Numbered from the stretch's first letter, positions 17,701 through 26,524 are shown. The stretch: 51,330 nucleotides of DNA from an uncultured Methylococcaceae bacterium (GCA_903908165.1 CAIVQX010000103.1:1-51330); one strand, 5' to 3'. The notes: generated by a model from the sequence alone, not told the origin. Numbers and translations: made by a program.

Positions 17701-20700
17701 TACGTTCCTTATCGTATTCAGAATATTTGTCATCACGATATTCTTTACGACGCGCCACCTCATCTTGGTAGGCAATTTGAACTTCTGCCGCGTAAGGTGA
17801 CACATCTTTAAACTTAGGTGTTTCTGATTTGAAATCCCATACTGTAAATTTATCGAGATATTCTGCCGCTTTGATTTTGTCAAGTTCAGCAATTAACTCT
17901 CTGTTTTTTCTATTAAACCAGAAAGTAAATCCAAGATTATGATGGGTCAATGCGCGTAACTGATTGAGCGCATTGGTCACATCGCCTTGTTCATTTTGCA
18001 TTAAATATTGAGATTCATCAGTAACAATCAAATCCCAGTTACGGTCTACTAGCGAATCATTGTCGCCAAAGTTTGCATAAGTTGTACCGACAACACCTTT
18101 GCCGGCATCCGTTTTATCTTTGAGGAGAGTAATATCAATCTTAAAGAATTTCTTAGCCGCTTTAATCCAAGAGTCTAAAATGTTTTGCGATGGCGCGACG
18201 ACAATGATGTTGTCTTTACCTTGATCCACAAAGCGACGCATGACACCAAGACCGGTAAATGTTTTACCTGTTCCTGTGCCATTGGTGAATAACACACCTT
18301 TTTCATCTTTAAATCGTTTCTCTGCAAACGCAATATCATTAGCCTGCCCATCATCTAAGAAAGGCATTTCTGTTTTGATATTGCTGACATCTGCTGTTTT
18401 GATTTCTACAGGTTGGGGTGTAGACCCTTTAATTGCTTTTGAAGGAAGTTGCGTAATTGGATTACTTCCTGCTCGTCTAACATCCATTCCTTTGAGGCTA
18501 TCATCAAGAGTTCGTCCGCTGTCAATATTTCCAGTAGCGCTGACCGTAGTTCCTCTTGCTTCGTTTCCAGTATATAGTTCGTTATCGCTTTGTTCTCCAC
18601 CAGTAAGGGCAGTAGATATTGAATCGCTACTGTCACTGTTGGCAATATTCCCTCTGCTACCCACTGGCTCGCTTGTTTGTCCAAATATGCGAGCATCGGT
18701 GTCTGCTTCATCATAAATAGGTTGTTCATCTCTTTCGTCAATAGTGTTTGCGTTTGAGATATATCGTTCCACACGCTTGTTGGTACTTGGTACATTTTCA
18801 GTTTCCTGTGTAGGTTGTTTTGTAATCGCTTCAATGTCAGCTTTATCAATAGTGGTAACGTCATCCATACCCTCAAAATTAGATGCGCGTGGATCAAACT
18901 TAACAGCAAGATACCAAGATTTTAGATAAGGCTTAACGGCTGTTCCTAAGTCTTCGATCATTGCGTTAGCATAAGCCGCAAAAGTTCTTGCACCTTTTTC
19001 AATGTGATAACCGGCTAAGGTAATACCTGCTTGCATTAACTCTGGATCAAGACCGCTATTTAATTGTCCTAGCTTGCTTTTTAAGATAGCCCGAGCCTTT
19101 TCAGCCGCATCATCTGTAAAGACAGTGTTACCGCTTGGTTTAACCTTTGCCGCTAATTCTTCGGTAGTTTTAAATTCATCTCTACGCGCTTCACCGATTT
19201 GCTCTTTTACTTTAATGCTATTGTCAGTATATGAACGGATACCTTGTTCATTTTCAAAGATGATATTTCCACGTTGGTTTTTGCCAATACGTTTTCTTGA
19301 TTCGCCCTTAGGTTGGTTATACTGATCGGAAAATGCTTTAGCTTCCTCTAAGTCATTGAATTCATAGATACTTCCCTTTCCAATTTTAGGCACAAAGCGA
19401 TATTTGTTTTCTCTAATGAATTTACCATTTTCATCAAACGATGCTTTAGCTTCATCAAGTAAGTATTTGTCAAACATTCCACCGATTTCAGCATTTGTTA
19501 CATCTGCCATACCAGTTTTTGTTGGATTTAAATTCCTTCTTTGAATCGCTTCTTCATCATAAACTGTGCCGCCTTTACCTTCATATAAAACAGTCGTATC
19601 TTTGACCGCTTGCTCAGATTTAGATTTGCTGAATTTAATATCAGAATCGTCTTTACTATACAATTCATTATACAAATCAGTAAGATAGGCTTTTGCCTTA
19701 TCTGGATTTTCTTTTGAATAATCATTAAACTTAGAAATTAATACCCCTTTGTTTGCCGCAGGGAGATAAAGAAATTCATCAGAACCGAATACCAATTCGT
19801 TAATAGTAGCAACTTCATCTTCGGTTAAATTGCGTTCTAATTTTGGAATTTTAGCAATAGGTTCTTTTATTTTCGGTGCAAACAAGTCGCCAGATGTTGT
19901 CATACCCGTACCTTTCATCTCATCGACAACAGTATCTACCTCTTGATCACCTTTGCGTTTCTTTTCCGCTTTAAAGTCTTTCATTAACTGATCTTTTTCA
20001 GCTTGCGTTTTAGCGTCTAAGATTGCGTTAAGTTCTTCATTTGTATAGGTATTTAGAAGTTCGTCTTGTTCTTGTTGGTCTTGGTCAGCTTTGTCAGCCG
20101 CCATTTTGTCAATGGCGTTATCAATCCCTTGAGATGTATAGACTTTTTTCCCTGTGCCAAAATCAGCATCCAGTGATTCTCTAAGTTTAGCAATTAAATC
20201 GTTTTCCCCATCAACGTCATAACCCTTATCAGCTAATTGTAACGCCATTCCGTCAAAACCTTCGGAACTTGTTTTAGTAAAATACCAGCCTTTGAAATTA
20301 GAAAAACCCGCTCTATTTGCCATCTCACGATTGATGCCGCCAAGTTTACCGATAGCAGTTTCAATAGGTTCTAACCCAGTTATTGCTCTTAGGTTATTGG
20401 TAGCAGGTTTCTTTTTAGCAACAGGTTGCGCAATAGGTTGTTCTGCTACAGGTTGAATAGTTGATTGTTCTTGGCGTTTTTTATTTTTAAACGCTTCATC
20501 AACAATGAGGCTATCCTCAAAGTCTGTTATTTTTTTATACGCTACTTCTTTTTCAGAATTGGTTGTAGCTTCATTATAAGCCTTGTAAATTTCCTTTTTA
20601 TATTCATCCCCATAATTATTTATAAACCATTGATTTCCAATATCTTTTAGTTCTTTATTTAAAATAGGTAGTTCTAAATTGGCGCGTTTATCATTGGGAT

Positions 20701-23700
20701 TTAAAGCACTTCTTTTTTCATAATTTGCAATGTCCTTTTTTATTCGAGAAATTCTATCCTCAAAGTATTCATTTGATCGTTTATTGTAAACCACCTCTTG
20801 TTTAGGTAGAGCTTGTGCTTTTACTTTTTCAACGTCAGTAAATTTAATATTTTGATATTTACTTTCTAATGCGTCTGCAATATCGGCTTTCTTTTTGCTG
20901 TCATCTGGATTAGTAGCGCGAGTTGATGCGTCGCGCAATGCTTCTACTTTACTCGGAGTTTGATTAAAAGGCGCTGTAAAATCACTTTCAGCAATCGCAT
21001 TAATTACCTTTGGGTATAAGTCTGGATGCGTTTTTGCTGTGACGTGTGGAAGTAAATAGCCTGCAAATCGTTTAATGTTTAACTTATCAACATCTTGATT
21101 TCCAGCTTGAACGCTTTTTACAACATCACTGGCTTGATTAAGCTCGGCAACTTTGTTTTGCGATCCAGTAATACTTTGCTCACGCCATTTTAAAATCTGC
21201 TCAATTAACTGTGGTTTGTTAATGTAGGATTTATTAACACCTAATGGTTGAGCCATCTCGCGTAATTGCTTAACGCTAAGTCCTTGTAATTCCTCAGAAG
21301 TTTTGTCTTTAAGTATTTCTCTGTTTTGCTGAATCGTTCTTACTTTGTTTAGCAAATCAGTTTTTGTACCGCTTGTTGATGCTCCAATAAAGGTAGCAAG
21401 CGTTTTCAAATCTTCATGATTGAATTGTTGCAACACGTCCGCATCTGACATTTGAGTAATATCAGTTTTCAGAATTCGATTACCTACGCGATAGGGTTTC
21501 GGATGAGATGCTTTATATTCATCCAATGTCATATTCTGATAGGCAGTTTTATCTGTTGGTGTTGTTGATACCGCTTCGATATTTCTTTTTTGTACTAAGT
21601 ACCCATCATTTTGCCAAGGCACGACTCTGTATTCATTTTTAGGCTCTATCTTTTCCATAGATTTTGCCATTTGATTTGCATCGCTTAGAGAATTAGTTGG
21701 AAAATGGAATACCCATTTTCCCGCAGCATAGGCTTCATCTTCTTTTTTATTAGCTGATTCTCTTTGTAATTTATTCAGTGTGTCTTTTATAGCAATCTCA
21801 GCTTTGCGAGTCCCTTCAAAGTGACGCTCATTATCTGACGTTTCTTCAGCATAAATTGATTGTGCTTCTTTTGGCGTAGTAGCTTCTTTAATTCGCGTAA
21901 CACGATCAGCATTTCTTGTTTCATAATCTGCTGTTGGTGTTTCTGCTCTTTCAACTTTTCCAAATCCACTAAACTTTCGTTCATTTGTTTCTGAGTCATA
22001 GTATGGTTGAGGATTAATAAGCGAATTGATACTATGGATATCTAAACTATCTCGTTTACCGCCTTCTTCAGATGGAGGCACTACAACTGCTGTAACTTCT
22101 CCATTTTTGCTTCGTATAACTGATTCAATTGGAAACCTATCACCTGTATCGGTAACAATCACATCACCATCTTTAAAACTATTCATTAGTTCTTGAATTT
22201 GGTCTTTTGTCTGAACCTCTGTTATTAGGGTTTCTGCTGTTGGCATTTCTGCTACAGGTGTTTCTGCTACAGGTGTTTCTGGCGCTTGTTCAATTGGCGT
22301 AATGAGATTATTGTAATGATCCCTTTGCGCTTTGTTGAGCGAATACTTCTCACCTGTTGGCAAATACAACATTGAGCCTTTTAGTTCTGCACCACCTTGC
22401 GCAACGGCTTGACCAATGAAGTCTAAACTTTCTTGTGTTGCGTCTAGTTTATCTGACTTGGCTTTTACAGGTTCTTCAACTATAGGTTCAACTACAGGTG
22501 TTGCGGCTTGGATGTTTGCTTGTGTTTGCGCTTCTGTGTGGACAATATCATGTCCTGTTGTATTGGCTTCTACAATATCAGTAAACGCTTGCACTGCTTC
22601 GTCAGCAGTCGTAGTGTTACCAATATCCTCGCCTATCTTTTGGTTATCAACTATAGGTGCATTGACATCCGATACATTAGATTTAGCATTTAAGTTTTCA
22701 TCCGTGAATATGTTTTCGTATTCCTGTAAAGTGCTAGTAGTTTGATCGCTTGTAGGTGTTGTCTGCCCTGTTGTTGCTTGAGTAGTATCAATAGGCGCTT
22801 GCTGAGGTTTACCGCCATTGGCTGCGAAATAAGCATTGCGCTCATCTTCAGTCATGTTCTTAGCATCTTCTGCTCGTTTTTGGCGTAACAGTTCATCACC
22901 TGTTATCGTTTGTGCTGATTCCCCTATTGTACTGGTAAGCGCATGACCTCCGCCCATAGCCATGCCGGTTATCATACCTGTGGCGGCTGCGTTGGGCACA
23001 CCTTCAAATAGGCTTGGTTTATCTAGCGCATAGTTTTCGATAACTTTTTCAGCAGCAGACTGAGTGAGTTCCTCCCCGCCTTCAATACCCATTGAGCCTA
23101 ATATCTGTTTCGCCATATCACGAATAGACATTTCAGCAGATCGCGCACCGGCTCTTAATGTATCAATATCGCTAATACCTAATTTCTTAGCCGCTACGCT
23201 ACCGATACCAGCTAAGAACGCATCAGCCGCTCCTGCACCTAATGCTAACGCTGATTGTTCTGGCGTGGTCAATCTATCTGGTGTTTGCTGACGGATACCT
23301 TCTTCAGCTTGTCCCGACCCGACAATAAACTCCCCTGCTCCTGCACCAAGCATTCCGCTGGCTTTACCTAACGCTTTAATACCTTGTACTGCGCCACCAA
23401 TGCGACCACCGACATAAGATGCAGGTAATGATTCAAGTGCAGCATTGACTGTTGACGATGGATTAGTCAACATTGATTCAACTGTTCCACCAAATGTAGG
23501 ATTAGATTCACGTTCTTTTGCCGCAGCTCTTTCTTCTGACGATTGCTGCGAGGTTAAATATTCCCTAGCTGTTTGATAATTAACACCTTTATCTTCTAAG
23601 TATTTACCAACCTGCCCATTACTTGCCATATCAGCAATACCTGTAATGAATTCGGGAACACTTAATAAACCTTTGCTTACCGCAAGCGATCTGTCATAAG

Positions 23701-24010
23701 CCGTTTTACGAACAGACTCAATAGGTGAATCTATAAATGCTTGCGCAGTTTCCTTAGCAGACTGATAGGCTTTATCAGTAAATGATATATCGCCCTGCTC
23801 TGCTACAGGTTGCTCTAGCGTTTGTGCTACGGGAGTTTCTACAGGTTGCTCGGCTACCTTTTCTTTCTCAGCATCCGTTGTTATTGGGAAATCCTGTAAG
23901 GTATCCCAGTTTGCTATTAGATAGTCTAATGCTTCTTCTTGCGTTGCGCCTTCTGATCCACTGACTGTATATTTCTTTCCATTGGGTGCTTTAAAAGTAA
24001 AAATAGCCAT
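11720..24010 (-). CDS. Giant polyvalent virion protein (helicase, methyltransferase, peptidase-like, LPD38-like)
   Basis: 4096 residues, 24% of the window. Visible modules, approximate residues: short N-terminal domain (FKAPNGKKYTVSGSEGAT, 1-40); Gly/Ala-rich hydrophobic region (180-370); two SAP-like helices (860-940); a conserved polyvalent segment (KARAILKSKLGQLNSG ... HIEKGARTFAAYA, ~1630-1700); SF2 helicase with Walker A GTGTGKT (~1910), DESQ (~1997), SATPF (~2121) and QQEGRIFRVGQ (~2410); adenine methyltransferase with EPSAGHG (~2549) and NPPF (~2611); HEILHH zinc-peptidase-like motif (~3000); and an LPD38-like C-terminus with hydrophobic segments (~3550-4096). This matches the polyvalent/DarB-like proteins thought to be injected with DNA and to block restriction. 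It is encoded among ejection proteins, supporting packaging in the virion. Enzyme activity is inference. Confidence 0.9.
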   Translation of the reverse strand: MAIFTFKAPNGKKYTVSGSEGATQEEALDYLIANWDTLQDFPITTDAEKEKVAEQPVETPVAQTLEQPVAEQGDISFTDKAYQSAKETAQAFIDSPIESVRKTAYDRSLAVSKGLLSVPEFITGIADMASNGQVGKYLEDKGVNYQTAREYLTSQQSSEERAAAKERESNPTFGGTVESMLTNPSSTVNAALESLPASYVGGRIGGAVQGIKALGKASGMLGAGAGEFIVGSGQAEEGIRQQTPDRLTTPEQSALALGAGAADAFLAGIGSVAAKKLGISDIDTLRAGARSAEMSIRDMAKQILGSMGIEGGEELTQSAAEKVIENYALDKPSLFEGVPNAAATGMITGMAMGGGHALTSTIGESAQTITGDELLRQKRAEDAKNMTEDERNAYFAANGGKPQQAPIDTTQATTGQTTPTSDQTTSTLQEYENIFTDENLNAKSNVSDVNAPIVDNQKIGEDIGNTTTADEAVQAFTDIVEANTTGHDIVHTEAQTQANIQAATPVVEPIVEEPVKAKSDKLDATQESLDFIGQAVAQGGAELKGSMLYLPTGEKYSLNKAQRDHYNNLITPIEQAPETPVAETPVAEMPTAETLITEVQTKDQIQELMNSFKDGDVIVTDTGDRFPIESVIRSKNGEVTAVVVPPSEEGGKRDSLDIHSINSLINPQPYYDSETNERKFSGFGKVERAETPTADYETRNADRVTRIKEATTPKEAQSIYAEETSDNERHFEGTRKAEIAIKDTLNKLQRESANKKEDEAYAAGKWVFHFPTNSLSDANQMAKSMEKIEPKNEYRVVPWQNDGYLVQKRNIEAVSTTPTDKTAYQNMTLDEYKASHPKPYRVGNRILKTDITQMSDADVLQQFNHEDLKTLATFIGASTSGTKTDLLNKVRTIQQNREILKDKTSEELQGLSVKQLREMAQPLGVNKSYINKPQLIEQILKWREQSITGSQNKVAELNQASDVVKSVQAGNQDVDKLNIKRFAGYLLPHVTAKTHPDLYPKVINAIAESDFTAPFNQTPSKVEALRDASTRATNPDDSKKKADIADALESKYQNIKFTDVEKVKAQALPKQEVVYNKRSNEYFEDRISRIKKDIANYEKRSALNPNDKRANLELPILNKELKDIGNQWFINNYGDEYKKEIYKAYNEATTNSEKEVAYKKITDFEDSLIVDEAFKNKKRQEQSTIQPVAEQPIAQPVAKKKPATNNLRAITGLEPIETAIGKLGGINREMANRAGFSNFKGWYFTKTSSEGFDGMALQLADKGYDVDGENDLIAKLRESLDADFGTGKKVYTSQGIDNAIDKMAADKADQDQQEQDELLNTYTNEELNAILDAKTQAEKDQLMKDFKAEKKRKGDQEVDTVVDEMKGTGMTTSGDLFAPKIKEPIAKIPKLERNLTEDEVATINELVFGSDEFLYLPAANKGVLISKFNDYSKENPDKAKAYLTDLYNELYSKDDSDIKFSKSKSEQAVKDTTVLYEGKGGTVYDEEAIQRRNLNPTKTGMADVTNAEIGGMFDKYLLDEAKASFDENGKFIRENKYRFVPKIGKGSIYEFNDLEEAKAFSDQYNQPKGESRKRIGKNQRGNIIFENEQGIRSYTDNSIKVKEQIGEARRDEFKTTEELAAKVKPSGNTVFTDDAAEKARAILKSKLGQLNSGLDPELMQAGITLAGYHIEKGARTFAAYANAMIEDLGTAVKPYLKSWYLAVKFDPRASNFEGMDDVTTIDKADIEAITKQPTQETENVPSTNKRVERYISNANTIDERDEQPIYDEADTDARIFGQTSEPVGSRGNIANSDSSDSISTALTGGEQSDNELYTGNEARGTTVSATGNIDSGRTLDDSLKGMDVRRAGSNPITQLPSKAIKGSTPQPVEIKTADVSNIKTEMPFLDDGQANDIAFAEKRFKDEKGVLFTNGTGTGKTFTGLGVMRRFVDQGKDNIIVVAPSQNILDSWIKAAKKFFKIDITLLKDKTDAGKGVVGTTYANFGDNDSLVDRNWDLIVTDESQYLMQNEQGDVTNALNQLRALTHHNLGFTFWFNRKNRELIAELDKIKAAEYLDKFTVWDFKSETPKFKDVSPYAAEVQIAYQDEVARRKEYRDDKYSEYDKERTKAKVEWDKMDDNTKVVLLSATPFAHESNIDYAEGYLFTYGDQEATGYNSGGAKEKYFMQHLGYRMRYNKLTQPDAKVDRSNMQRQFNETLKRSGAISARTLNVDYDYDRRFILTESAVGQRIDEALQWLADNDARDLAQILNKRFGGLERRFLLEAIKAKEVIPMIRDYLAAGKKVIVFHDYKVGGVKNPFGSQGMDYAEDAVQQQYRQFQEKFPDLTSGKALEGSMVTPIQRFQEEFGDDVMIYNGDSKTRIADVAKFNDDNSGKNLMLLQSASAKEGVSFHDTTGKHQRVLINIGLPTAPTTAIQQEGRIFRVGQKSDAIFRYVNTGTNWERWAFASTIAGRASAAENLALGEFARGLRDAFIDAFELSGSYPVGHEGEGKGGKEKDRSAAKAVTEMDKARSYYYAQQQKNARTKSAEGTDYFATPEPVGLVMTRLADAKEGEKMLEPSAGHGAIARWFRPDAERTAIEPSSELNSRLALVFQDGDIKRQNFEELNIINKYDAIVMNPPFGTAGKTAIDHVAKAFGHLREGGRIVALIPEGQAIKRLEQFLYGKDAKDKMLNPDAHLIMSINLPDVTFKRAGTGVRTRIVVIEKSSTGNVPQSRNLDLSDIDNIEDLFTRMDAIEVMPRMTTNEQPFGADVETTLNEQGKKGKAPKVTRDTSVTDPDAVVNYTTSKGKELKGKLRSDLTKDQAKEIDKFTWLYTNPTNGEKGFFIREEHWNKLPPVAGKENVLESLSIKPKENVLENLTRYPSIYEKEVTEEVRVNARQRLIKLEKQLEDGKITPEGYRLGVQNVIDTMEAARAKQQSKVVTSANRRRGADWIVSQMRRGVADKYFEKSEADFAQWLLDQNPHLADNLGFSVTAKEGAGTGGTYNPLSQVIQLFVNNSNAGTAVHEILHHTERMMPEDVREGILKAWEKALASEFKNSQDANFVRALNNMLVASMGSPDAKRTMMADFKDGTLSVEKHYQLYSPSEFWAVNGTRILEQRFAAKDSWVKRAMQWMKEFTQKIKDLLGLKSDNAVLKAFESVSKGDGKFVSEGMIQDIAGIPTGGLLADIERNPDGTFNIPAESSFQFLRKWIQDDLLRIRVVMDRVREQGGKVDESNDVVLAMEAAGNIAANQLEKLKERYIQPLIDRMAKMNVNKDEIGLLLYAKHAPERNAYIQSINPKFRKLGEGGSGMTDEQSAAIIQRYKDTMGDKYAEFEKLTDDWQNIQTIVKNILVASGDISPEQAQSWEDGFDYHVPLKGFEEVDEVTGKAKKSSRGNIGQGFSISGKFDRRALGRQSRANQIVENIVMNLERAVIRSSKMYVQSTLYKLVEDNPDINLWENEVTPMKPIMGKAKAQYVMYFHGSEIGVRDTLRDARRYVEAETARTGQEKREYEIVKVGGEPQVTLMRKPYDQNEEISYWRNGKQVRIVVNDEAFVQAFNRLGDENIYGVFKPMMAFNRFLRHAYTIWNPVFIINNGIWVDPMVAFYTNTARYGLKYASTVLGKTPVSALRIAKYMAKGSSGNAEWDNTIRLYLDNGGKSGTAFITTIEKKADELNLAVLKSKMIDTKFHEYPLDKLKLTVVDNKFAKLLTYLGDVSETATRLSTFKVALDNGKSPQEAAKIARNVTINFNRNGVLGRELGATYLFINAAIQGTENLIDATVQGEHKVQATAVLSSYVMLGYLLTLLGGDDGDDELIPEEEKTRYVGITLDEKTGLRVNLKLAYGLSFAKDFGASIARLQLGGDPEKVINKLISSFFANFSYFNPMVSGQWDNQDLAASFIPTIAKPFYAITYNRNQWGKPIYPEDTYKTTVPDSEKEWATTRGSMYSDFAKWMNKVTGGTKVESGLIDVSPETMKYLTNTLGGSAATQLYKFINSIYTSSINKDEAKATTLPIISSFVKENTIDNYRRVYNSQRKEAKDIYDKFKKYEKLDDEAATDKFVTRHQTILDFYDETKSIIKEVEDLRDKQDEARIEGDKQLLKELENDEKELLIEYNYQYNRR

Positions 24011-24013
24011 AGT

Positions 24014-24832
24014 TTATTCGCCTGTTACTGATTCAAGGGTAAATTGTGATTTGTTTGGAGCAGGTTTTTTAGTCAATGAGTTACCGTAGGTTTTTAACCA
24101 TTGTTGCCTTTTTAAATCTTCCTCTTTGGCTTCTTTGTCGGATGTACCAAGCATACCGCCCGTTTTGTTCCCTATCCAACTCGATGTTGGTTTTTCTTTA
24201 TCGATAACTTCCTGCGCATTGCTATATTTTAAACCCGTAGCTTCATTAGCTTTTTTAACTGCTTCCTTATCTGCCGCTTTAATATCAGCTTTTGTTGCAA
24301 CAGGTTCATCCATAATTGTTTCACCTGTTTTAACATTTCTCCAATACACTATTTTATGACCATTTTCATCAACACCTTGCATTTTGATAAGGTCTTTTTT
24401 ACGCATTCCGCCTTCTGACGGAACGTCGTCATCTCCACTATCTCTACCGCCTTTGCCGACGTGTTCCGCGCGTTTCTCAGATAAGCCAGTATCTGCTTTT
24501 ATTTTTGCAATCTCTGCTTCTGTTTTTTGAGCAGACAGGTTTTTAGGATCATTAGCTTCGCGTATTTTACGTTCTTCTTCTTCAAATTTAGCTTGTCTTT
24601 CCTCAGCCTTACTAATAGTTTCGTCTGCTGATTTTCGATCATATTCATAATCAGAACGTGTATTCTTTCTACCCTCTGACCTAATAGCCGCTTCTTCGAT
24701 CCGTGCCTCACGCTCTGCATCTGCTTTAGCTTTGATTTCAGCGTCTTGATCTTTGCTTAGTTTATTGACAATAGCACCACCTAATCCCTGCGCAGCGCCT
24801 AAAGCAAAACTGGTTAACATTCCATAAGCCAT
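24014..24832 (-). CDS. Internal virion / ejection-type protein
   Basis: 272 residues. A Gly/Ala hydrophobic N-terminus (MLTSFALGAAQGLGGAIV) is followed by a very long charged coiled-coil-like stretch (KAKADAEREARIEEAAIRS; KAEERQAKFEEEERKIRE) and a soluble C-terminus with VYWRNVKTGETIMDEP. Small membrane-active head plus coiled coil is a common build for podovirus ejection proteins. It is only three bases from the giant gene. Role in the DNA-ejection channel is inferred. Confidence 0.6.
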   Translation of the reverse strand: MAYGMLTSFALGAAQGLGGAIVNKLSKDQDAEIKAKADAEREARIEEAAIRSEGRKNTRSDYEYDRKSADETISKAEERQAKFEEEERKIREANDPKNLSAQKTEAEIAKIKADTGLSEKRAEHVGKGGRDSGDDDVPSEGGMRKKDLIKMQGVDENGHKIVYWRNVKTGETIMDEPVATKADIKAADKEAVKKANEATGLKYSNAQEVIDKEKPTSSWIGNKTGGMLGTSDKEAKEEDLKRQQWLKTYGNSLTKKPAPNKSQFTLESVTGE

Positions 24833-24834
24833 AA

Positions 24835-25407
24835 CTATTTACCTCTCTTATTTGATTGAGCAGGCGCTTTGCCTTTAGCCTTCACTGCTTGCATCTTATC
24901 ATCAACATATTTGCCGTGCTGTTGATAGTCTTCAATCTCCTGCTTGCCTTGCGTGATTGCGGCTTTTAGCTGTTCTGGTGTGATGCCCATATGATCAAAT
25001 AGCCTGTCGGTTGTTCGCTTAGTAGTTTGACTAATGATTTCTGGAGTGACCGGTAAACGTAGACCACGCTCTGCAAAGTCTAGCACCTTGCAAATAGTTG
25101 TCGTACCTGCATAGATAAGCACTTCAGCAGGTAGACTTTTCTTTGATTGCTGATAAAGAAGCCACATTAGACCGCTGACTCCTTTGCTAACGGTTTCAAC
25201 TAGATTGGATTGGCTGTCCGGATTCTTAACTAGTTCCATGTTTTGATGTGTCTTAGGATCAAACATTAGAGTTTCGGCAGCTAAGACTGTTTTCTCGTAG
25301 CGCTGTTTGTTTTCGGGTGATACCTTAGACTCTATATTCTTTTGTATCTGGATCAGCATTTCATTAGTCATGCCGGTTTTCTTTGCTGTGTCTTGCATTG
25401 TAGCCAT
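24835..25407 (-). CDS. Internal virion protein candidate
   Basis: 190 residues, helical, with GVSGLMWLLYQQSKKSLPAE and VLIYAGTTTICKVLDFAERG, then a pattern resembling LPVTPEIISQTT. It has a basic C-terminus. Two-base gaps on both sides tie it to the ejection-protein genes. I have seen this kind of gene beside other podovirus internal proteins but cannot name a family. Virion location is inference. Confidence 0.55.
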   Translation of the reverse strand: MATMQDTAKKTGMTNEMLIQIQKNIESKVSPENKQRYEKTVLAAETLMFDPKTHQNMELVKNPDSQSNLVETVSKGVSGLMWLLYQQSKKSLPAEVLIYAGTTTICKVLDFAERGLRLPVTPEIISQTTKRTTDRLFDHMGITPEQLKAAITQGKQEIEDYQQHGKYVDDKMQAVKAKGKAPAQSNKRGK

Positions 25408-25409
25408 TG

Positions 25410-26429
25410 TTATAGTCCTGCGTTAGCGTTCAAGCCAGTATTAGCATCGAGTGAATTGCGTAGACTTGGGACGCTGTTCAGATTAGAGATACGTTGATTG
25501 CGTTGCGCCTGTTCGTATTCATATTGTTTCTGGCGGTTAGCGCTTGCTGTATTCTTTTCCATCATAGCCGCACCGCCTGTTAATGCTGAGAAACTACCAA
25601 TGACATAATCTTTAGGTGTCATGCTTGTCATCAACTTATCTAAGAACGTGCCGGAGCTTGCTGCGCTGTTTGCTGCTAATGCCGCACCCGATCCACCTGC
25701 GCGAAGTGCTTCAGCACCGCTAAGAAAAGCACCGCTCGCAGTTTTGCCGATTAATCCAGAATTAGGTAAGAAGGTAGCATTTTGACCTAATGCGCTACCT
25801 ATCTGACTACTAGTTGCCCCTCCTTGCAATGTTACAGGTGACATCTGAGCCGTATTAATTGCGGCTTCTCTTGCTGCCTGTCCAGTGAATTCACCTAGAG
25901 CAGTGTGACTAGTTGAAGCTAATCCACCTGTCACAGCGCCATGAGCGGCTAAGTTTGCTGCGTTGGTTGCTGCTGCATTAGCCGCATTAGCTGATTGAAT
26001 ACCTGCTGTCCCCATGGCAAACTCACCACCTGCTGCAAGCGAAGCTACTGCACCGGATGCAAGAGAAGCGACGCCACCAGCTAGACCGACAATAGCACCT
26101 ATTTTCATCAGACCCTTATCGCCTGTCACCATGCCGACTACGCTCATAGCTGTACCTGCTACTGCCGCGATTGTGCCAATAGCTGATACCGTAGCGAGAG
26201 CCGCTGTACCGATTGCGCCCATAGAAGCCATTACGCCACCTGCCGCGATAGCTGTGCCTGCTGCTGCGAAAGCTGTGCCTGCTGCTGCGACTGCTGGAGC
26301 AATGAAGAAAGGCATTTCTTTTTGTTTAAAAGGAGGGAGATGTGGATTGCCGATAGGTAAACCCATTTGATCCATTTGCCGACGTGAGAAAGCCTCACCT
26401 GCAACAAAATTTAATTGTCTGATTGTCAT
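25410..26429 (-). CDS. Ala/Gly-rich ejection protein, first gene of the late operon
   Basis: 339 residues. Residues ~40-150 are an almost continuous Ala/Gly/Ile/Val stretch with glycine-zipper spacing, including a short internal duplication of AAAGTA. This suggests insertion into a membrane. A Ser/Asn/Gly-rich middle and a Gln/Asn/Arg-rich C-terminus follow. As the promoter-proximal late gene, its ATG 26429 sits two bases after leader hairpin C, whose loop and 3' arm contain the GAGG ribosome site. An internal ejection protein is the best guess; no homologous name can be assigned from sequence alone. Confidence 0.6.
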   Translation of the reverse strand: MTIRQLNFVAGEAFSRRQMDQMGLPIGNPHLPPFKQKEMPFFIAPAVAAAGTAFAAAGTAIAAGGVMASMGAIGTAALATVSAIGTIAAVAGTAMSVVGMVTGDKGLMKIGAIVGLAGGVASLASGAVASLAAGGEFAMGTAGIQSANAANAAATNAANLAAHGAVTGGLASTSHTALGEFTGQAAREAAINTAQMSPVTLQGGATSSQIGSALGQNATFLPNSGLIGKTASGAFLSGAEALRAGGSGAALAANSAASSGTFLDKLMTSMTPKDYVIGSFSALTGGAAMMEKNTASANRQKQYEYEQAQRNQRISNLNSVPSLRNSLDANTGLNANAGL

Positions 26430-26431
26430 AA

Positions 26432-26444
26432 CGTCCTCACGACG
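26432..26444 (-). promoter_or_regulatory. Late-gene leader hairpin C (ribosome site inside the hairpin)
   Basis: Minus-strand CGTC-GTGAG-GACG, a 4-bp stem whose loop and 3' arm carry the GAGG used by the ATG at 26429. Folding would hide the ribosome site, so this copy could control translation of the first late gene. Confidence 0.5.
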
Positions 26445-26463
26445 ATGAAGTGTAAAGAATTTT

Positions 26464-26492
26464 GCGCGATTGTATCATATCGATACTATAAT
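26464..26492 (+). promoter_or_regulatory. Promoter for the micro-peptide unit, with dyad
   Basis: A perfect -10 TATAAT lies at 26487-26492; the -35 (near 26462-26469) is weak. Immediately upstream of the -10 is the dyad GTATC-ATATC-GATAC (26472-26486), which could be an activator or repressor site. The minus-strand reading of the same segment contains TACAAT, so it could also serve the divergent late operon. Confidence 0.5.
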
Positions 26493-26524
26493 AGAACTAT
26501 GTCAGAAAAAAGGAGGTGATTATT

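Noticed and set aside
18406-18909. Long minus-strand alternative frame inside the giant gene
   Set aside because: Lies wholly within the giant frame's low-complexity linker; no start signal, and the giant frame continues into helicase motifs.
26014-26370. Ala/Pro-rich plus-strand frame
   Set aside because: Antisense shadow of the Ala/Gly-rich ejection gene.
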